Shown: positions 1-8,484, counted from the stretch's first letter. The stretch is DNA of 64,000 bases from Stieleria sp. JC731 (GCF_020966635.1 NZ_JAJKFQ010000002.1:682001-746000); one strand, 5' to 3'. Made by a program: numbers and translations. Notes: generated from the sequence alone by a model not told the origin.

Positions 1-2
1 GG

Positions 3-581
3 GACCAGGGCCAAAAAGACGACGACGCCCTTTGGCAACAAGTCAGCCTCGTTGTGTCATCAGCGGCTGCGAATCTGACCGCCATGCGACAAACCGAAGG
101 TCAGGCGATGGCGGAAACACTGGTAGCCGACTGCGAGACCATTCGGCAGCACGTCGACTCGATCGCTTCGCTCGCACCGCAAGTCGCCGATCAATACCGC
201 TCGCGGTTGGAAACGAAAGTCAATCGCCTGCTCGCTGACTTTGATGCCGAAGTCGGCCCGACCGATCTTCTGCGTGAAGTCCAGGTGTATGCCGACCGGA
301 CCGACATCAGCGAAGAAATCACACGACTGGGAAGCCACTTGACCCTGTTTGAAGCGGTCCTCCGTGGCGAAAACGAGAACGCCAAGTCAAGCCAGAAGCG
401 AAACCAGAACGGCAACCGCGACGAACCCGCCGGGCGAAGACTGGACTTCATCACCCAAGAGATGTTTCGCGAAACCAATACCATCGGTTCCAAAGCGAAT
501 CACGCCGGGATTTCGGCACTCGTCGTCGAAATCAAATGTGCGATCGAACGGATGCGAGAGCTGGTTCAAAACTTGGAATAG
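3..581 (+). CDS. yicC: YicC family endoribonuclease, 3' part
   Basis: The frame is open to the left window edge, so only the C-terminal ~190 residues are seen. Visible family signatures are DISEEITRLGSHLTLFEAVL in the middle and RRLDFITQEMFRETNTIGSK near the end, finishing in IERMRELVQNLE; this is the DUF1732 C-terminal region of YicC. E. coli YicC is a stress-related endoribonuclease; the role here is inferred from homology. It lies 150 nt upstream of gmk, a gene order common in bacteria. An internal GTG at 54 could be mistaken for the start, but the conserved region continues upstream of it. Confidence 0.9.
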   Translation, partial: DQGQKDDDALWQQVSLVVSSAAANLTAMRQTEGQAMAETLVADCETIRQHVDSIASLAPQVADQYRSRLETKVNRLLADFDAEVGPTDLLREVQVYADRTDISEEITRLGSHLTLFEAVLRGENENAKSSQKRNQNGNRDEPAGRRLDFITQEMFRETNTIGSKANHAGISALVVEIKCAIERMRELVQNLE

Positions 582-731
582 CCGTTTTGCTAACCTAAGT
601 TTGCCTACCGACCGCCGCCGCGGAAGCCAAGCCTCACGGCCTGCCTTCGCAGCCCAGCGGTTTAGTCATCACCCTATCAACAGCAGCCCCGAAAACACAC
701 AGCGCGACAGCTTTGTCGCCACGACCAGGCC

Positions 732-1334
732 ATGAGTGAATCGAACGCCGCAAAGTTAATCATCATTTCCGGGCCCAGCGGCGCCGGTAAATCGACGGTG
801 ACAAAACGGTTGCTGGCCGAGTGCGAACTTCCGCTACGGATGAGTGTCTCTGCGACCACCCGAAAGCCTCGCCCTGGTGAAATCCCCGGAAAGGCCTATC
901 ATTTCGTTTCGCAAGACGAATTTGATCAACTGCGCAGCGACAATGCGTTCCTAGAATGCAAAGAAGTGTTCGGACGCGGACACTGGTACGGAACACTGCG
1001 TAGCGAAGTCACCAACGGCATTCGGGCAGGACAATGGGTCATCCTGGAAATCGATGTCCAAGGTGCCTTGGAAGTGATGCAACATTCCGATCTGGATGCC
1101 ATTTCGCTGTTCATCCATCCCGGTTCGATGGAAGAACTCGAACGACGACTGCGTGACCGGGGAACCGAAAGCGAAAAAGCGATTCAAAGTCGCTTGGAAA
1201 CCGCCGCCGATGAGATGCGGTTCCTACACGAATACCAATACGAAATTATCAATGGGGCGGTCGATGCGGCCGTCGCCCAAGTTTGCCGAATTCTTAAAGA
1301 CCACCAGGAGAACCAGGTATGCTCGAAGAACTGA
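732..1334 (+). CDS. gmk: Guanylate kinase
   Basis: Phosphorylates GMP (and dGMP) to GDP with ATP in the cytoplasm. The 200-aa length is normal for the family. The P-loop GPSGAGKST is at residues ~13-21, the GMP-binding stretch [13 protein letters not shown] follows at ~38-50, and the lid-region motif [17 protein letters not shown] is at ~137-153. The ATG at 732 puts the P-loop at the usual distance from the N-terminus. The last 16 nt overlap the start of the omega-subunit gene, so the two are probably translationally coupled, an arrangement that also joins gmk and rpoZ in many other bacteria. Confidence 0.96.
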   Translation: MSESNAAKLIIISGPSGAGKSTVTKRLLAECELPLRMSVSATTRKPRPGEIPGKAYHFVSQDEFDQLRSDNAFLECKEVFGRGHWYGTLRSEVTNGIRAGQWVILEIDVQGALEVMQHSDLDAISLFIHPGSMEELERRLRDRGTESEKAIQSRLETAADEMRFLHEYQYEIINGAVDAAVAQVCRILKDHQENQVCSKN

Positions 1335-1597
1335 AAGACGAAGAAACCGTCAACAAGGTTGGCGGACGATTCAAACTGAGCACGCTGATCCAAAAGCGTT
1401 TGGTGCAGCTCAACCAAGGCAGCCGAGCGCTCGTCAGTGTCGACACCCACGACAAGATGTCGATCGTGCTCAAAGAGATCCTGCAAGACAAGATCTTCTT
1501 GAACACCGACAACGAAGTCGAACAAGTCACCGAATTGGACTTGGATGCGACCATCGCAGCGGCAGAAGCTCCCGATCTTGATGCCGCCGATCTGTAG
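1319..1597 (+). CDS. rpoZ: RNA polymerase omega subunit
   Basis: A 92-aa protein with the omega-like core [20 protein letters not shown] (residues ~14-33) and an acidic C-terminal tail. Omega binds the beta' C-terminus and helps RNA polymerase assemble; it is also part of a ppGpp site in proteobacteria. The sequence is divergent from the E. coli type, as usual for planctomycetes, so the assignment rests on this core, the length and the position directly after gmk. It starts inside the gmk gene in another frame, 16 nt before the gmk stop. Confidence 0.85.
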   Translation: MLEELKDEETVNKVGGRFKLSTLIQKRLVQLNQGSRALVSVDTHDKMSIVLKEILQDKIFLNTDNEVEQVTELDLDATIAAAEAPDLDAADL

Positions 1598-1606
1598 GCA
1601 CTTGGC

Positions 1607-2215
1607 GTGACCGATTCGCCAGCAATTGATCCGTCATCTCGCCAACAGGATGCTTCCAAGCGAATCCTGTTGGCCGTTGGCGGCGGAATCGCCGCTTACA
1701 AATCTGCAACCCTCTGTAGTCGCCTGGCCCAAGCCGGCCATCGGGTTCAGGCCGCGATGACTCGCTCGGCGACAGAGTTTCTTGGCCCAGCGACCCTGAC
1801 CGCACTCTCAGGTCGCCACGTCGCGATCGAATCTTTTGACCCCAAGCATCCTCTTGGGCCACATATCGAATTGGCAGATGGCGTCGATCTCATGATTGTC
1901 GCCCCCGCAACGGCAAACCTCATCGCCAAGTTTGCACACGGGATTGCCGATGACCTCGTCAGCACGCTCTACTTGCAAAACGTGGCTCCTGTGTTGGTCG
2001 CACCCGCGATGAGTGATCCGATGTGGTCAAAGCCTTCGGTCCAACGCAATGTCGCGCAGTTGGCTGAAGACGGTTGCCATCTTGTCGGGCCGGAATCGGG
2101 CTGGCTTTCCTGCCGCGTCCGTGGTACCGGACGGATGAGTGAACCGGAAACCATCCTCGACCGCGCTTTGAATATACTGGCGTCTCCGGATCGACGAACA
2201 CTCGACGACAGCTAA
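1607..2215 (+). CDS. coaC: Phosphopantothenoylcysteine decarboxylase (CoaC-type flavoprotein)
   Basis: Decarboxylates 4'-phosphopantothenoylcysteine to phosphopantetheine in coenzyme A synthesis, using FMN. Only the flavoprotein (CoaC) half is present (202 aa); the CoaB synthetase half normally fused to it is absent here. Seen: FMN-site GGGIAAYKS (residues ~24-32), the His region GPHIELAD, the FMN loop APATANLIAKFAHGIADDL, and the Cys region GWLSCRVRGTGRM. The usual PAMN motif reads PAMSDPMW, so the active-site Asn is replaced by Ser. It starts with GTG, 9 nt after rpoZ. A related flavoprotein decarboxylase is the main alternative. Confidence 0.83.
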   Translation: MTDSPAIDPSSRQQDASKRILLAVGGGIAAYKSATLCSRLAQAGHRVQAAMTRSATEFLGPATLTALSGRHVAIESFDPKHPLGPHIELADGVDLMIVAPATANLIAKFAHGIADDLVSTLYLQNVAPVLVAPAMSDPMWSKPSVQRNVAQLAEDGCHLVGPESGWLSCRVRGTGRMSEPETILDRALNILASPDRRTLDDS

Positions 2216-2260
2216 GAATATCGCACCTGCGATCCCGTTCATTATCCGAAAGTCTTATCC

Positions 2261-3904
2261 ATGCCTCTCTTCGTCTTCGGCCATCGCAACCCAGATACCG
2301 ACGCGATTTGTGCCGCGATTGCCTACGCCGATTTCCTTCGTCGCACCACCCGACCTGACGCGATCGCGGCTTGTTGTGGCGCACCAAACCAACGGACCGA
2401 ATTCGCGCTCAAGAAAGCAGGGCTGTCTCATCCACGGATCGTGATGGATGTCCGCCCCACCGTCGAAGACGTTTGCCAAACTGATGTCACGCTGGCAACC
2501 TGTGACGAGGTTTTCTACGAAGTCTATCGCCGGATGGATGATCGCGGCCTGCGGAGCATTCCCGTTGTCGATCGCGAAAACAATCTCTCCGGCATCGTCA
2601 CGCTTCTTGATCTGCTGGAACTGGTCCTTAACAGCAACGTCGATCCGACAACCGGTCGGCAGGTCCGAACGAACCTGTCGAAGATCGTTTCGGTGCTCGG
2701 TGGCGAGTTCCAACATGCGGTCGAACCCGATCGCGACGAAGACCTGATCGTCAGCGTCGGCGCGATGAGCGCCGGAGGCTTTACCGAACACATCAAGCAA
2801 TTTCCCGCCGGCCGATTGATCGTCGTCAGCGGGGACCGCCCGACAATTCAACTTCCGGCACTGGAACTGGGCGTTCGAGCGTTGGTCGTCACAGGCGGAT
2901 ATGAACTCAGTGATGGCCTGATGCAACTGGCACAGGCGCGCGGAATCTCTGTCCTGCGCAGCCCCTTTGATACCGCGACAACGACCATGCGGATCAAGGC
3001 GGCTCAGCTGATTAGCGGCGTTGTTGAATCAGACTTCATGTCGCTTCCGGCGCGGATGCCTGTTGCCGACGCTCGGCGTGAGATCTTCCGCTCCCCGCAA
3101 ACGATCTTTCCGGTCTTAGAAGACGGTAAGCTTGTCGGTGTGCTCAGTAAAAGTGACTTGGTTAACCCACCCAAGCCCGAACTGGTGCTGGTCGATCATA
3201 ACGAAATTGGACAAGCCGTCGCCGGGGCGGATGAAGCCAACATCGTCGAAGTCCTCGACCATCACCGGCTTGGTGGTTCATTGAAATCCACCGCCCCGAT
3301 CCGTTTGACAATGGAACCGGTTGGCTCGACATGCACGTTGGTTGCAAAGATGTTTCGCCAAGCCGGCATCGATCCCGACCCATCGATGGCTTTGTGCATG
3401 GCATCGGGAATGATCAGTGACACGCTGTTCTTGCGTTCGCCGACCACGACATCGACCGATCGAGACATCCTGAATTGGCTGCAGCGATTTTGCAAAGTCC
3501 AGTTGGACGAGTTTGCCAACGAGTTCTTCAGTGTCGGATCGGCACTGCGAACTTGCACCCCAGATCAAGTCGTCCGCGAAGACTGCAAACAGTTCGAAGA
3601 GGCAGGTCAGAAGTTCTCGATTTCGCAAATCGAAGAGATCGGGTTCGACCTGTTCTGGCAACGCAAAGAAGAACTGTTCAACGCACTGGAAAGCATGGCA
3701 TCGACGCAGCAGTTGGAATTCAGTGCGCTGCTGGTCACCGACATCGCAAGCAACGGCAGCTTGTTGATGATGAGCCGCGAGCCGCAGGGCTGGGAAGAGA
3801 TCAATTATCCCGAGCTGGAAGACCGGCTCTACCAGCTCGACGGTGTTGTCAGTCGCAAAAAGCAGCTGCTTCCGCTGATCAGCAGCTTGATGGAATCGAA
3901 TTGA
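2261..3904 (+). CDS. ppaC: Family II manganese-dependent inorganic pyrophosphatase with CBS and DRTGG domains
   Basis: Hydrolyses pyrophosphate to phosphate. The DHH phosphoesterase fold is split by a regulatory insert. The first metal motif GHRNPDTDAI is at residues ~5-14. CBS-type sequence follows at ~65-125, a DRTGG-like domain at ~140-245, and a second CBS motif at ~250-305. The catalytic part then resumes with VDHNE and LDHHR and ends in a DHHA2 domain with SRKKQ near the C-terminus. The length (547 aa) fits the CBS-PPase subfamily, in which adenine nucleotides bound by the CBS pair control activity; that regulation is known for the family and inferred here. Confidence 0.93.
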   Translation: MPLFVFGHRNPDTDAICAAIAYADFLRRTTRPDAIAACCGAPNQRTEFALKKAGLSHPRIVMDVRPTVEDVCQTDVTLATCDEVFYEVYRRMDDRGLRSIPVVDRENNLSGIVTLLDLLELVLNSNVDPTTGRQVRTNLSKIVSVLGGEFQHAVEPDRDEDLIVSVGAMSAGGFTEHIKQFPAGRLIVVSGDRPTIQLPALELGVRALVVTGGYELSDGLMQLAQARGISVLRSPFDTATTTMRIKAAQLISGVVESDFMSLPARMPVADARREIFRSPQTIFPVLEDGKLVGVLSKSDLVNPPKPELVLVDHNEIGQAVAGADEANIVEVLDHHRLGGSLKSTAPIRLTMEPVGSTCTLVAKMFRQAGIDPDPSMALCMASGMISDTLFLRSPTTTSTDRDILNWLQRFCKVQLDEFANEFFSVGSALRTCTPDQVVREDCKQFEEAGQKFSISQIEEIGFDLFWQRKEELFNALESMASTQQLEFSALLVTDIASNGSLLMMSREPQGWEEINYPELEDRLYQLDGVVSRKKQLLPLISSLMESN

Positions 3905-4122
3905 TCGCCGCAGGACCGGCAAACCACCCGTGGATGAATCACGGAGATTGGCTTCAGTTGGGCTGCAAAATGGTCGAAACAGGTGTAACCAAACGAATGC
4001 GGTATCGCCGCGGCCGGGTAAATTAAAAACGTCCCGACACACCGTCTTGCACGAACCTGGATCGTATTGGATACTTCTAGACTTCCGTGAGACGTCGTTC
4101 ATCGTGTTTCGCGGCAGAACAT

Positions 4123-4206
4123 GCCGAAGTGGCGGAATTGGCAGACGCGTTGGATTCAAAATCCAATTCTGGCAACAGAGTGAGGGTTCGAGTCCCTCCT
4201 TCGGTA
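4123..4206 (+). tRNA. tRNA-Leu (anticodon CAA)
   Basis: The acceptor arms 4123-4129 (GCCGAAG) and 4199-4205 (CTTCGGT) pair, with one G-U closing pair, followed by discriminator A4206. The anticodon stem is TTGGA/TCCAA with the seven-base loop TTCAAAA, giving anticodon CAA. A long variable arm (class II tRNA) and the T-arm GAGGG-TTCGAGT-CCCTC are present. No CCA is encoded at the 3' end. Length is 84 nt. Confidence 0.95.
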
Positions 4207-4231
4207 CTGGTGGATCACTTCACCGAAAGAC

Positions 4232-4270
4232 AAAGCCCAGCGGAATCATCTCGATCCGCTGGGCTTTTTT
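4232..4270 (+). terminator. Rho-independent terminator of tRNA-Leu
   Basis: Perfect 13-bp inverted repeat AAAGCCCAGCGGA / TCCGCTGGGCTTT with a 10-nt loop, followed by a run of T. It lies 26 nt after the tRNA and is the clearest intrinsic terminator in the window. Confidence 0.9.
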
Positions 4271-4284
4271 CGTTTTCAGCTTCC

Positions 4285-4425
4285 AATCAGCCGCAATGCG
4301 TTAGCCCGCGGTTAACGCTCCACAGAGGTGCTCTTTGAAAGCCTCACAGACGCCCTCTTGAAACGGATACTCGCATCCAAATCAGCCGCAAGGCGCCAGC
4401 CTGCGGTTAAAGCTCCATCGAGGCC
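4285..4425. repeat. Two REP-like palindromic repeat copies
   Basis: Copy 1 begins at 4285 and copy 2 at about 4379. Both read AATCAGCCGCAA, then GCG, an imperfect AGCC(C/T)GCGG palindrome, GGTTAA, and GCTCCA. They are about 94 nt apart and about 85% alike by eye. The same core (ATCAGCCGCAA..GCGCCAGC) recurs after polA at 26270, so this is a dispersed family. Confidence 0.75.
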
Positions 4426-5158
4426 TTCTTAAAACGAATTCTCGGCCCCTCGGATTTCGCCCAGCTTCAAAAGCAGCCCGGGCTGATACCCCTGTGTTGA
4501 TGCCATGGGATTCAGTTGTCGCCACCAAAGCGTGCCCCAAGGAAATCCATCACGACAATCGTCGAAAACGGAGCTCAAGATTCAGGTCATCAAGTGCACC
4601 GCGCAACCGCTTGCGACATAGCTCCTAAATAATGAGCGGTGCGTCAAAGCCTCACGCCACGAAACCTCGCCGCCTTTGGCAGATCAGCCGTGATCAACCA
4701 CGAAATCCAAAGCTGCCAAAAGGCCTCGAAGATCCTTGTCAACAGTCAAAATGCGGACTTTCTCCGATGAATCCTTTGAGTTTTCTGTCCTTCGCATTCA
4801 GCCGCGAAATCCGAATTCACCTTCTTCGCGATCTCCTGGTTAAACCTATCGCCCAAAAACTTCGAGAAGAGTTTCAGATTGACACGACAAGACGAAGCAG
4901 TTGCGAACTGCCATAACGTCAACAGCAGTTCACACGGGATTGCTGACCGAACCGTTTCAGGCTCATCAATTCAATTCCAGCTCTGCAAAGCCCCCACCAC
5001 ACCCGACCGAAATGGTAAAACTTATCTTCCCAATATTCACCCAGCGAGTGATCATGAACGGCAATGCGACTCATTCGGTCGTAATCCTAGATTATCATTA
5101 ATATTACCCGACTAAGTCGGGTTTAACTTGTACCGTTAGCCGGCAGGAAAGCACCTAA
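4426..5158. other. Gene-free region upstream of the accessory island
   Basis: I see no convincing gene. Short ORFs at 4632-4916 and 4879-5115 have no recognisable composition or family. Near the right end, CCCGACTAAGTCGGG (5107-5121) is a perfect short palindrome, and an AGGAAA at 5145-5150 is a plausible ribosome-binding site for the gene at 5159. The left border of the cassette array probably falls here. Confidence 0.6.
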
Positions 5159-6154
5159 ATGTCAGCAGTTGTCGAACTCCGACTGGGTGATCTATTCGAT
5201 GGCCCAGCCGATCTGATCGTATTACCTTGCTCCACGGGCGGCACGATTACGCGATTCGTCGCAGAACGCCTACTGCAATATTCAATCCCCACTCCAAAAC
5301 GCGGTATGGCGCATGGTGAAACTCACATTGTGCCATTCACCGGCGCGGAAAACATAGCGCAGTTCGTTGCATTTGCGGCCTCGGTAGACGGCATCAACTC
5401 AAGCGCAGATGCGATTGAAGCAATCGGAACATCAGTCGGGGAATTCACGCGGGCCAATGAATCGATTCGCAACATATCCGCACCGCTTTTGGGCGCCGGT
5501 GCGGGTGGACTTCAGAGTGAATTGGTGGTTGATGCGCTGACGCGAGGATTTCGAAAATCCGCCAGCGACTCCGCGAGACTTGTTATTCATGTGCTACACC
5601 AAAGCGTGTTTGACCGCCTGCAAGGTGTCGAGTCACCATCAAAAGTGACTTCCACACCTCCTGAGTCACCACAACGAGTCTTCATTAGCTATTCAGGAAC
5701 AAGCGACCGGCACAACGAATGGGTCGCAGCACTTGGGACATTCCTGCGAGCAAATGGAATTGATGCTCGCCTTGACCAATGGCATCTGCGCAAAGGAATG
5801 GACTTGCCACAGTGGATGACAAACGAACTTGAATTAGCAGAACGTGTCGTGATTGTTTCGGATTCACGATATCGCGATCGCGCGGACAAACGAAGCGGAG
5901 GAGTCGGCTGGGAAACCATGTTGATTCAAGGCGATATGGCACAACAACCGCCTGACAGCCGAAAATACTTGATCGTCGTTCGTGAGGAACAGTTTAAAGA
6001 TGGGATTCCAAACTATCTCAAAACGAAATTCTCAATTCACTGGTCAAGCACTGGGGATGAAGGAAAACTTCGTGATGACCTCCTTAAAGAACTGTACGAT
6101 GTAGAACTTGCACCGCCCATCGGTGCTCCACCTTCGCTCTACGTAGCTGGTTAA
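5159..6154 (+). CDS. Macro-like domain plus SEFIR/TIR domain protein
   Basis: The protein has 331 aa in two parts. Residues ~1-160 resemble a macro (ADP-ribose binding) fold: a first strand ending LRLGDLFDGPADLIVLPCS and a glycine loop SAPLLGAGAGGLQSELVV; the usual Asn of the first motif is missing. Residues ~172-320 form a SEFIR/TIR domain: VFISYSGTSDRHNEWV, then GIDARLDQWHLRKGMDLP, RVVIVSDSRYRDRAD and GVGWE, whose Glu is a candidate catalytic or conserved residue. TIR domains in bacteria often consume NAD+ or make signalling nucleotides in antiphage defence; the macro part could bind such a product. That role is inference. It is probably the first cassette of the array, and a fold-back element follows its stop. 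Confidence 0.8.
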   Translation: MSAVVELRLGDLFDGPADLIVLPCSTGGTITRFVAERLLQYSIPTPKRGMAHGETHIVPFTGAENIAQFVAFAASVDGINSSADAIEAIGTSVGEFTRANESIRNISAPLLGAGAGGLQSELVVDALTRGFRKSASDSARLVIHVLHQSVFDRLQGVESPSKVTSTPPESPQRVFISYSGTSDRHNEWVAALGTFLRANGIDARLDQWHLRKGMDLPQWMTNELELAERVVIVSDSRYRDRADKRSGGVGWETMLIQGDMAQQPPDSRKYLIVVREEQFKDGIPNYLKTKFSIHWSSTGDEGKLRDDLLKELYDVELAPPIGAPPSLYVAG

Positions 6155-6162
6155 AATAGCTG

Positions 6163-6235
6163 CCCCCCGAGTCGCGAAGTCGGGCGTTTTGACAATGGAG
6201 AATTTCTCGTCGCGACCGGGCGATTGCCAAAGTCA
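6163..6235 (+). repeat. attC-like fold-back element (degenerate)
   Basis: GTCGCGA (6171-6177) pairs with TCGCGAC (6210-6216), extended by CCCG (6166-6169) with CGGG (6217-6220). The loop contains TTTGACAATGGA, which is also in the element at 10919-10995, and the right arm ends CGGGCGATTGC, close to CGGGTGATCGC there. It separates two cassette genes. It lacks the flanking AAC/GTT triplets. Confidence 0.6.
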
Positions 6236-6249
6236 TATCAAGAAGTTAG

Positions 6250-6897
6250 ATGCCACCACGTAAACCCAAAACATCTACTGGTTGGGACACAACACGAATC
6301 GGAACATGGGCTTCGATCATCGCGATTCCACTAGCGATTGTCCTATGGTACATAGACGCGATACGTCTTATTTCCTCATCAGCTCCAACTGTAGAAATGT
6401 CTACAAAAGGCGCGAACAGCCCTGTGATCGAAGCAGGGCGTGACGCTGTCATTGGCCCCTACACTCCCAATCGCCCCGCCCCACCTGATCCGTCCCCCCA
6501 CAACCCAACGCATGACACCGCACCCCAGAAGGAATCGGTCATTGGGGGGCGATCGATGGTCTCGTCTGGTGACAATAGCCCCGTGGTTGTTGCAGGTAGA
6601 GACGCAGTTATCAACCTCGCTTCAACTAAACCTGACTTCATAACGGATCACGATGGCGCTGGCGCCCTGCTAATGACCCAACCCGACTTTCGTGCTTTCA
6701 TCTCAGGAGCACTGTCGAGTAAGAACGACAAAATTATCGGACGCATAGTCAATGGGACCCCTGTCGCGAAAATCGAACTCCTAGACGGTGACCCGGAGCA
6801 ACCGAGTCCACCATGGGCCAAGGTTACGGTTTTAGACGGAGACCTCAAAGGACAGACAGGCTGGATACTAATGACCTCACTTCGAGTGCCCAACTGA
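6250..6897 (+). CDS. Membrane-anchored protein with duplicated NSPV-AGRDAVI motif and SH3-like C-terminus
   Basis: A 215-aa protein, family not recognised. A single membrane segment lies at residues ~17-42 (IGTWASIIAIPLAIVLWYID). Two motif copies follow: GANSPVIEAGRDAVIG (~56-71) and GDNSPVVVAGRDAVIN (~103-118), separated by a Pro-rich linker. The C-terminal ~60 residues (GTPVAKIEL ... WAKVTVLDGDLKGQTGWI) look like a bacterial SH3 domain. Short beta motifs of the G-D-N-S-P type occur next to membrane segments in conflict-related proteins; this is a resemblance, not an assignment. It follows the macro-TIR gene by 95 nt with a fold-back element between. Confidence 0.75.
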   Translation: MPPRKPKTSTGWDTTRIGTWASIIAIPLAIVLWYIDAIRLISSSAPTVEMSTKGANSPVIEAGRDAVIGPYTPNRPAPPDPSPHNPTHDTAPQKESVIGGRSMVSSGDNSPVVVAGRDAVINLASTKPDFITDHDGAGALLMTQPDFRAFISGALSSKNDKIIGRIVNGTPVAKIELLDGDPEQPSPPWAKVTVLDGDLKGQTGWILMTSLRVPN

Positions 6898-7198
6898 GGC
6901 AAGCATGACATAACAACGCATTCGCTTTTGGTCAGAAGGCGATAGGACAGTCGGCAAGCAAGCCATTTCATCGAACTTGCATTGGCCTGCTACGGTTCGC
7001 GTGCAGCTTCATCCCAAAACCGATTTTCCCATTTCATACTCTAAAGTTTCAGTTGTTTTTGTCGGCGGTGTTTTATTTGCTCCGGACTCTTGCGAAAAAA
7101 CTCTTGTGCACGCGAAGACGGGAACTGCCGTTACTTGCCTTCTTGCAGTCGTTTTTCCCTTCCAGCGTGATTTTTAGCATTCTTCGACTGACTATGCC
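6898..7198. other. Intergenic spacer in the cassette array
   Basis: No gene seen. ATAACAACGCATTCGC near 6912 resembles the left half of attC sites, but I could not find a matching right half. The T-rich stretch at 7040-7170 may carry the promoter for the next gene. Confidence 0.4.
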
Positions 7199-7867
7199 GT
7201 GTTGACGAACGAACCTCCTACAGCGGCTTCCAAATGCGTTTCGGTTGCTTCGGTTCTGGCGTTGCTACCACAAACTGCATGGCTGGCCTTAATGACGCAA
7301 CCGAATTCCCGCCAAGCATTTCTTGACACACCTGAACGTTTTGGGCTGAGCCCCGTCGGCTACTGGTGCGCATTTTCTATCTCCGTCGCAGCGTCCATCG
7401 TTCTACTCTGCTCGCTGGCCTACCTGTCCATCGCTACCATCTGCGGTTGGGTTCGAGACGATCGCCCACTTTTCATATCGCTGAACGCGATCTGGATCTA
7501 CGTTGGTACCTTCGCCCTGCTGGCCATACTGCCCGGACTCACAACTCTCGTTCGATCGACCTTCGCTGTTACAAATTTTGGCTGGTATGCTGTGATCGCC
7601 ACCGGCCTTCCAATTTGGGGTCCTGTCATCCTGTGGTGTTTTGGCAGGGCACTCCCAACGCCCGCTCGCTGGCCCCATGCTGACGGACAACCATGGCATG
7701 TACTAGCGCTCTGGAGCGAAATGCTGGCCGAACCGTGCGATGAACAAAAGATGAATGCGGAGTACTATCAGTCGCGAAGCCGGGCAACTTTGGATTGGAC
7801 AATCAACTCCCGCGAAATGGCTATCGCGGACGCTCGCCGACAAACACACTTTATCGTCAACACATGA
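7199..7867 (+). CDS. Cassette-borne membrane protein, unknown function
   Basis: A 222-aa protein with four likely membrane helices, roughly at residues 14-32, 54-80, 95-115 and 125-150, followed by a soluble tail rich in charged residues. Its family is not recognised. The start is GTG at 7199 with TTG next to it, so the exact start is uncertain. Its TGA overlaps the ATG of the following gene (ATGA at 7864-7867), so the two are translationally coupled and probably work together or belong to one cassette. Confidence 0.65.
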   Translation: MLTNEPPTAASKCVSVASVLALLPQTAWLALMTQPNSRQAFLDTPERFGLSPVGYWCAFSISVAASIVLLCSLAYLSIATICGWVRDDRPLFISLNAIWIYVGTFALLAILPGLTTLVRSTFAVTNFGWYAVIATGLPIWGPVILWCFGRALPTPARWPHADGQPWHVLALWSEMLAEPCDEQKMNAEYYQSRSRATLDWTINSREMAIADARRQTHFIVNT

Positions 7868-8484
7868 TACGACCATCGCTCTTCCTTCTTTTGATGACTG
7901 CTGCTCTGTCGAGTGCGCGATCACAGGATGCGAATCCGTTCGTCGCGACAGATGAGAGCACGTCAAACGATGCGGATTGGACACCGACTCATCCTGATGG
8001 CGATACACCACACGAGCGTATGCTGTCGCTTGCCCACACGGATGCACTACCTCAATTTGACCGTGTCGAACTTTACGCCGTCTCCATTCCGAAGCGGGAT
8101 CCATTCAACGACGAAAGTCCGAAACCCGAAACAACCGACAAGACGTTTCCGGTTCGCCCGTATGGCACGCACGCGGACGTTCACGCTCATGTCTCATTGA
8201 CAGGTGGTAACTGCACCAAGTTTCGGCAAGCTTGGCAATCGCTTGCCTTCGATCGACTCGGTGGTGCGTTTTGCCACTACCCTGCATACGGGTTTCGACT
8301 ATATCGCAACAATGTCCTGTTGTTCGAAACGACAGTCTGCTGGGAATGCCAGAACTTCTATGTCCCGCGTTTTGATCCCGAGAAGCGCCGCTATACTCAC
8401 GGCTGGTACGGATTTGCTAACGACGACAAAGCGAAGTCGTTGCTCAAATTGTTCCGGTCACTCCTTCCGCATCCCAAGCTGTAA
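7864..8484 (+). CDS. Secreted protein of unknown function
   Basis: A 206-aa protein starting at the ATG that overlaps the preceding stop; an in-frame start further up at 7795 would run through the previous gene and put residues ahead of the signal sequence. The N-terminus MIRPSLFLLLMTAALSSARS is a signal peptide with a plausible cleavage after ARS. The mature part has C-x2-C in TVCWECQNF and a Trp/Tyr-rich C-terminus. The family is not recognised. The coupling suggests that it acts in the periplasm beside the upstream membrane protein. Confidence 0.65.
   Translation: MIRPSLFLLLMTAALSSARSQDANPFVATDESTSNDADWTPTHPDGDTPHERMLSLAHTDALPQFDRVELYAVSIPKRDPFNDESPKPETTDKTFPVRPYGTHADVHAHVSLTGGNCTKFRQAWQSLAFDRLGGAFCHYPAYGFRLYRNNVLLFETTVCWECQNFYVPRFDPEKRRYTHGWYGFANDDKAKSLLKLFRSLLPHPKL

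Noticed and set aside
2255..2926. 223-codon ORF on the minus strand
   Set aside because: Lies fully antisense to the CBS-pyrophosphatase, whose motifs are clear; the antisense protein has no recognisable pattern.
3278..4159. 293-codon minus ORF
   Set aside because: Antisense to the pyrophosphatase end and overlapping the tRNA; shadow of codon bias.
4632..4916. 94-codon + ORF in the gene-free region
   Set aside because: No signal, domain or good ribosome-binding site; composition looks non-coding.
4123..5158. Phage or integrative element inserted at tRNA-Leu
   Set aside because: No integrase and no direct repeat of the tRNA 3' end are visible downstream; the cassette-array explanation fits better.
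5159..6897. Thoeris defence system
   Set aside because: No separate ThsA (SIR2 or SLOG effector) is present; only a macro-like/TIR protein and an unrecognised membrane protein.
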